Source of the DNA: Bog-756 sp963841885
GTDB lineage: Bacteria > Actinomycetota > Acidimicrobiia > Acidimicrobiales > RAAP-2
Reading direction: 5' to 3'
DNA: 64,000 nucleotides
NCBI GenBank assembly: GCA_963841885.1
Contig: CAWJEK010000032.1
Coordinates: 1 to 64,000 of the forward strand
Shown: in pieces, positions 60,709 to 64,000 of the stretch
How positions within the stretch are numbered: position 1 is the first letter of the stretch
Layout of the letters: every line of letters starts with the position of its first letter
Notes under the pieces: generated by a model
What the model was told of the DNA's origin: nothing
What the model saw: the letters and a program-made list of their open reading frames with translations, nothing else
Database searches by the model: none
Translations under genes and position numbers: made by a program

Positions 60709-62716
60709 GGTCGCCGACCGCCGGCTCGACGGCCGCGGCCATCCCTCCGGGGACACCCGGGACGCGACCGGACCCCACCGGGTCGGTGTGGAAGATCATT
60801 CGCTCGAACCGCAACGTCCACCGCCGCTTCTGGAACTCGAGGATGCCCTCGGGGTGCGCCGCGTAGGTCAGGGCGCCGAAGGCGAAGAACACCACGACCA
60901 GGCTGTTCCCCCCGAGGCGGGCCGGGACGTAGGTCAGGAGCTGTTGGAGGATCACGAAGCCGAAACCGGCCTGCAGCGCCCCCTCGACGGTGCTGGCCCC
61001 CGTGGTCACCACGACCACCACGAACACCAGCGAGATCTGATAGTTGAAGAGGGCCGGGCTCACCTGCTGTTGCTGGATGACCTGGAGACTGCCCCCGATG
61101 CCGGCCACCAGACCCGACATGGCGAAGATCACGACGTGCTGCCAGGTGAGGTTGATGCCCAGGCCCGACGCCCCGGTCTCGCTCCCCCGCATGGCGCCCA
61201 GGAACAGGCCCGTGGTGCCCCGCATCAGGAGCTTCACGCCGATGATGCACACCACCAGGACCACCATGGCGAGGACGAAGAAGGCGTGGCCGTTGGGATT
61301 GAACACGCCGAGGCCGACCCAGGACGACTTGACCTCGATCGACTGACCGGTGCCGCTCGAGAGCAGCTGGGGGAAGACCGTGTTGTCGAAGAACAGGGCG
61401 GCGGCGATGGTCAGGAGGGCCAGCCCGAGGCCGCGCAGCCGCACCGAGGCCACCGCCAGCACCACGGCCACGGCCGCCCCGACCACGGCGCCCACCAGGG
61501 CCCCCGCGAAGAAGCTGAACCCGAAGTGGGTGGCCAGCTGCGCGGCGGTGAAGGCGCCCACCCCGGCGAGGGTGGCCTGGGCGAGGGAGAGCTGTCCACC
61601 CATTCCGGTGATGAGCGTGATGGACAGGAAGATGGTGGAGAAGACCAGGCCGGCGTTGAAGACGTTCTCCCAGTTGGTCGGCAGCCAGGTCAGCATCGAC
61701 ACGATGAAGGCGACCAGGAGCACGTACCAGCCGATCCGCACGATCCGGTCGATCTGGGGGGCACGGAGTGTGGCGATGGTCGGCAACGGGGGTGGGTCGA
61801 CCGAGGAGAGCGGATCCTTGGTCCGGTCGAGCTTGCGCAGGCCCGGCACGGCCATGAGCGCCACCACCAGCACGATGAACGGGAGCGAGGTGAAGAGCGC
61901 CGACGACCACACGCTGTCCACCGGGAGATAGCCCTGGAGCGTGGTGGTGAGCACGCCCATGAGCACGCCCACCAGGGCGGCGATGGTCAGCGAGCGCAAC
62001 ACGGCCCAGGCGGCGGCGGCGAAACCCGCCACCATGAGGGCGGCGTAGTCGCTGAACTGGAGCTGCGGGTAGATGGGGGCGAGGAGGACGCCGGCCAAGG
62101 CGGCCATGAACCCCGAGATGGCCCAGGCCACGGCCACCACCCGACCGGCGTTGACGCCGTCGAGCTCGATCAGGCGACGGCTCTCCACCGACCCACGCAT
62201 CTGCAGACCGAGGTTGGAGAACCGGAGCAGCAGCCCGAGGGCGACCAGGACGAGCACCGTGGTGAGGGCCGTCGTGACGTAGATCCCGTTGATCGGCGTC
62301 CCGGCCACCCGGAAGTAGACCGTGTTCGGGTTGAACAGGATGCTCGGCGGGTTGTACTGGTTGGCGCTCCCGAAGAACACCGCCAGCACCGCCGGTATGC
62401 CTACGAAGAGGCTGATGCCGGTGACCAGTTTGGCCGTGGTGTTGGTGTTGGCGATCTTGCTGAACAGCAGGCGGTCGAAGGCGACCCCCACCACCGGACC
62501 GAGCACGACCACCGTCAGGACGAAGGACAGCCACACCGGGAGGTGCTCGTTCTGTACCAGGCGGGTGAAGAGGAAGGCGGACAGGTAGGCCTGGGCGCCG
62601 TAGGCGAAGTTGAACACGCCGGTGGCCTGGTACGTGAGCACGAGGCCCACGGCCACGATGGCGTACGTGCACCCATAGGGGACGCCGGGGATGGCGAATC
62701 CCAGGAAGTGCTCCAC
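60701..62716 (-). CDS. Fused LivH-LivM permease, third operon
   Basis: A 671-residue frame, uninterrupted. The LivH half begins FAIPGVPYGCTYAIVAVGLV and VFNFAYGAQAYLSAFLFT, with VNAGRVVAVAWAISGFMAAL; a linker with LDRTKDPLSSVDPPPLPT follows; the LivM half has LITGMGGQLSLAQATLAGVG, MRGSETGASGLGINL and ALTYAAHPEGILEFQ. The linker PLSSVDPP matches PLSGCDPP in the permease at 3422-5497, so the fusion predates the duplication of the two operons. GTG 62716 is the start. Confidence 0.9.
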   Translation of the reverse strand: MEHFLGFAIPGVPYGCTYAIVAVGLVLTYQATGVFNFAYGAQAYLSAFLFTRLVQNEHLPVWLSFVLTVVVLGPVVGVAFDRLLFSKIANTNTTAKLVTGISLFVGIPAVLAVFFGSANQYNPPSILFNPNTVYFRVAGTPINGIYVTTALTTVLVLVALGLLLRFSNLGLQMRGSVESRRLIELDGVNAGRVVAVAWAISGFMAALAGVLLAPIYPQLQFSDYAALMVAGFAAAAWAVLRSLTIAALVGVLMGVLTTTLQGYLPVDSVWSSALFTSLPFIVLVVALMAVPGLRKLDRTKDPLSSVDPPPLPTIATLRAPQIDRIVRIGWYVLLVAFIVSMLTWLPTNWENVFNAGLVFSTIFLSITLITGMGGQLSLAQATLAGVGAFTAAQLATHFGFSFFAGALVGAVVGAAVAVVLAVASVRLRGLGLALLTIAAALFFDNTVFPQLLSSGTGQSIEVKSSWVGLGVFNPNGHAFFVLAMVVLVVCIIGVKLLMRGTTGLFLGAMRGSETGASGLGINLTWQHVVIFAMSGLVAGIGGSLQVIQQQQVSPALFNYQISLVFVVVVVTTGASTVEGALQAGFGFVILQQLLTYVPARLGGNSLVVVFFAFGALTYAAHPEGILEFQKRRWTLRFERMIFHTDPVGSGRVPGVPGGMAAAVEPAVGDHG

Positions 62717-62755
62717 GCCGGGTCGGTCCCTACCTCGTCAGTGCGGTGCGGGGGC

Positions 62756-64000
62756 TCATGCGCCCGGCGTGCCCGGCGGGGCCGGCTCCACCGCGGGGTC
62801 CTTGGCGTTCCCGTTCACGCACACGAATACCTGTTTGCCCGAGCCGAGCACCGGGACGTACGTGGTCCCCTGGACCTGTACGAAGGCGCTGCAGGACGGG
62901 AGCGTGTTGGCGGTGTGGGCCGTCGTCCAGTCGACGGGCGCCGTCGTGCCGTCGGCGTTGAAGTTGGTGATCTTGTTGTCCTGGGCGATCACGTTGGCCT
63001 GGGTCACGTCGTTGCCCGCCGCCTTGATGCCGGCCACCAGAAGGACGGCCGACTGCCAGCCCTGGAAGGCCACGCCGTTGTAGGTGAACGTCGGCTCATA
63101 CTTGTTCATGGTGGCGATGTACTGCTGCATGCCGGAGTACGTGTTGCCGTACTTCGGCAGGGTGGCCGCCGAGAACGGGACCGAACCGGTGATGTTGAGG
63201 TACACCCCCTTCATCAGGCTGGCGTACTGGTTGAGCAGGCTCTGGTCGTACCCGTTGAGCCACAGCTGCTTGATGTTCAGCCCGTACTGCTGGATGTCAC
63301 GGGCCATCGTGATGTTGTCGGAGGACTGCATGCAGGACGACGACGAGGTCCGATCCGGCCTGCTGCATGCGTTGGACGTCCGAGGCGTAGCTACCACCCA
63401 GCTGGGCACCGACGTCGACGTAGTTGATGTTGTAGCCGGCGCTCTTCAGATCCGTGGCGTAGGCGTTGCAGGCGTCGTAGGAGGAGGCGATGGCCGGGCC
63501 GTAGCTGATGAAGGCGACGGCCTTCGATCCGTCGCCTTGATGAAGTGACCCATGGTCGGGAACGCCCGGCCGAGTAGATCTGGGTCGAGCCGCCCGCCGC
63601 GAAGAGGTTGGGCGCGGTCTGCCAGTTGGCGCTCACGTTGTACCCGTAGGTCGGCGTGCCGGTGGAGACGAAGTACGCCGGGGTGAACCAGGCCGAGGCC
63701 ACCCCGACGGCGAAGACGTGGTCCTGGTCGATGGCCGTGTGGACCTGCTGGGTGAACTGGCTGGGCGAACCGCCGTCGTCGAGGTCGGCGGTCAGGACGA
63801 TCTTTCGCCCGTTGATCCCGCCCTGGGAGTTGACGAGGTCGAAGTAGGCCTCCATGCCCGGGCCGATGCCGTTGAAGTAGCCGGCCAGCGGAGCCGGTCT
63901 TGGTCTAGATGGCGCCGACACTGACCTGGGTGGCGGTGACGCCGGGGCTCTGCCGAGCCGGCCGACTCCCCGATGTGGTCGACGTCGAGGCCGCCGTCGT
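62756..64000 (-). CDS. Liv-type substrate-binding protein, third operon (partial; frameshifts and one in-frame stop)
   Basis: The gene runs off the right edge, so the signal sequence is missing. Segments in order are GVTATQVSVGAI, a TAG at 63905-63907, then after a break near 63895 LAGYFNGIGPGMEAYFDLVN, SQGGINGRKIVLTADLDDGG, YGYNVSANWQTAPNLFAAGG, breaks near 63575 and 63535 around FPTMGHFIK, GSKAVAFISYGPAIASSYDA, YASDVQRMQQAGSDLVVV, a break near 63345, and MQSSDNITMARDIQQYGLNI to the end. It aligns with the binding protein at 5494-6864. It delivers substrate to the permease at 60701. Confidence 0.8.

Noticed and set aside
60476..63427. Very long open frame on the plus strand (over 980 codons) opposite the third Liv operon
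   Set aside because: It is antisense to well-conserved permease and binding-protein genes and its translation is low-complexity (His, Gly, Asp, Gln rich). High G+C content removes stop codons from opposite frames, so it is a shadow. The same applies to the plus-strand frame at 3491-5227 and to 8488-9957.
63905..63907. TAG read as pyrrolysine or another recoded amino acid
   Set aside because: No pyrrolysine genes or tRNA-CUA are seen, the protein family does not use it, and the same gene has several other probable sequence errors.
1..64000. CRISPR arrays, insertion sequences, prophage genes or a replication origin
   Set aside because: I saw no regularly spaced direct repeats, transposase or integrase motifs, phage structural genes or DnaA-box clusters. 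The tRNA-Leu at 198-283 has no visible duplicated 3' end that would mark an integrated element.

Overview
The window is about 64 kb of very G+C-rich DNA, packed with genes and with no intergenic gap over 300 bases. It looks like a chromosomal segment of a high-GC actinobacterium. I infer a member of the Acidimicrobiia or a close relative. The reasons are deazaflavin (F420)-type oxidoreductases (a Ddn-like enzyme and two LLM-class enzymes), many acyl-CoA dehydrogenases, MaoC hydratases and thiolases, several Liv-type ABC transporters, and frequent GTG starts with GTGA/ATGA overlaps. The class assignment is inference; no rRNA is present. One tRNA (Leu, anticodon UAG) is seen. I saw no insertion sequence, phage gene, CRISPR array or origin.

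Layout. 1-1820: start of a leftward gene, tRNA-Leu, Ddn-like reductase, SDR. 1807-6864 (-): complete Liv-type ABC operon (binding protein, fused LivH-LivM permease, LivG, LivF). 6985-13385 (-): acyl-CoA catabolic operon (acyl-CoA ligase, hydratase subunit, crotonase, DoxX protein, two-domain acyl-CoA dehydrogenase, MaoC hydratase). 13503-19839: DMT-type membrane protein, two LLM oxidoreductases, thioesterase, DUF427, ABM monooxygenase, VOC protein, zinc alcohol dehydrogenase. 19974-22769: glucosamine-6-phosphate deaminase, alpha/beta hydrolase, TauD-like dioxygenase. 22739-27877 (-): second Liv-type locus with no binding protein, in which the LivF-type ATPase is fused to a complete MFS permease. 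28027-37444: carbohydrate genes (FGGY kinase, aldolase, beta-hydroxyacid dehydrogenase, GH4, GH1, ThuA, GH13, PhyH dioxygenase). 37488-41151: an anchored Liv-type binding protein divergent from an ABC-2 ATPase/permease pair. 41183-46595: PIG-L deacetylase, SDR, zinc dehydrogenase, second FGGY kinase, 2-hydroxyacid dehydrogenase. 46592-59048: DUF35/thiolase pair, GMC oxidoreductase with its small subunit, cytochrome P450, a divergent acyl-CoA dehydrogenase pair, more thiolases, crotonase, SDR and cupin; it resembles sterol/isoprenoid side-chain degradation modules. 59097-64000 (-): third Liv-type operon, a paralogue of the first, running off the right edge.

How the genes fit together. Three Liv-type importers, two acyl-CoA beta-oxidation gene sets and one sugar set suggest a heterotroph that takes up small polar or carboxylated substrates and degrades lipids and glycosides. 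Most genes sit in translationally coupled runs. A second group starts with a TANNNT-like -10 box exactly 6 bases before the start codon and no ribosome binding site, which points to leaderless transcripts.

Sequence quality. At least 35 single-base frameshifts interrupt otherwise well-conserved genes, concentrated at 34.8-45.3 kb. Nearly all those I examined can be repaired by a +/-1 change in a short run of G or C. They look like consensus errors, so broken genes here are annotated as intact CDS spans with the breaks noted.
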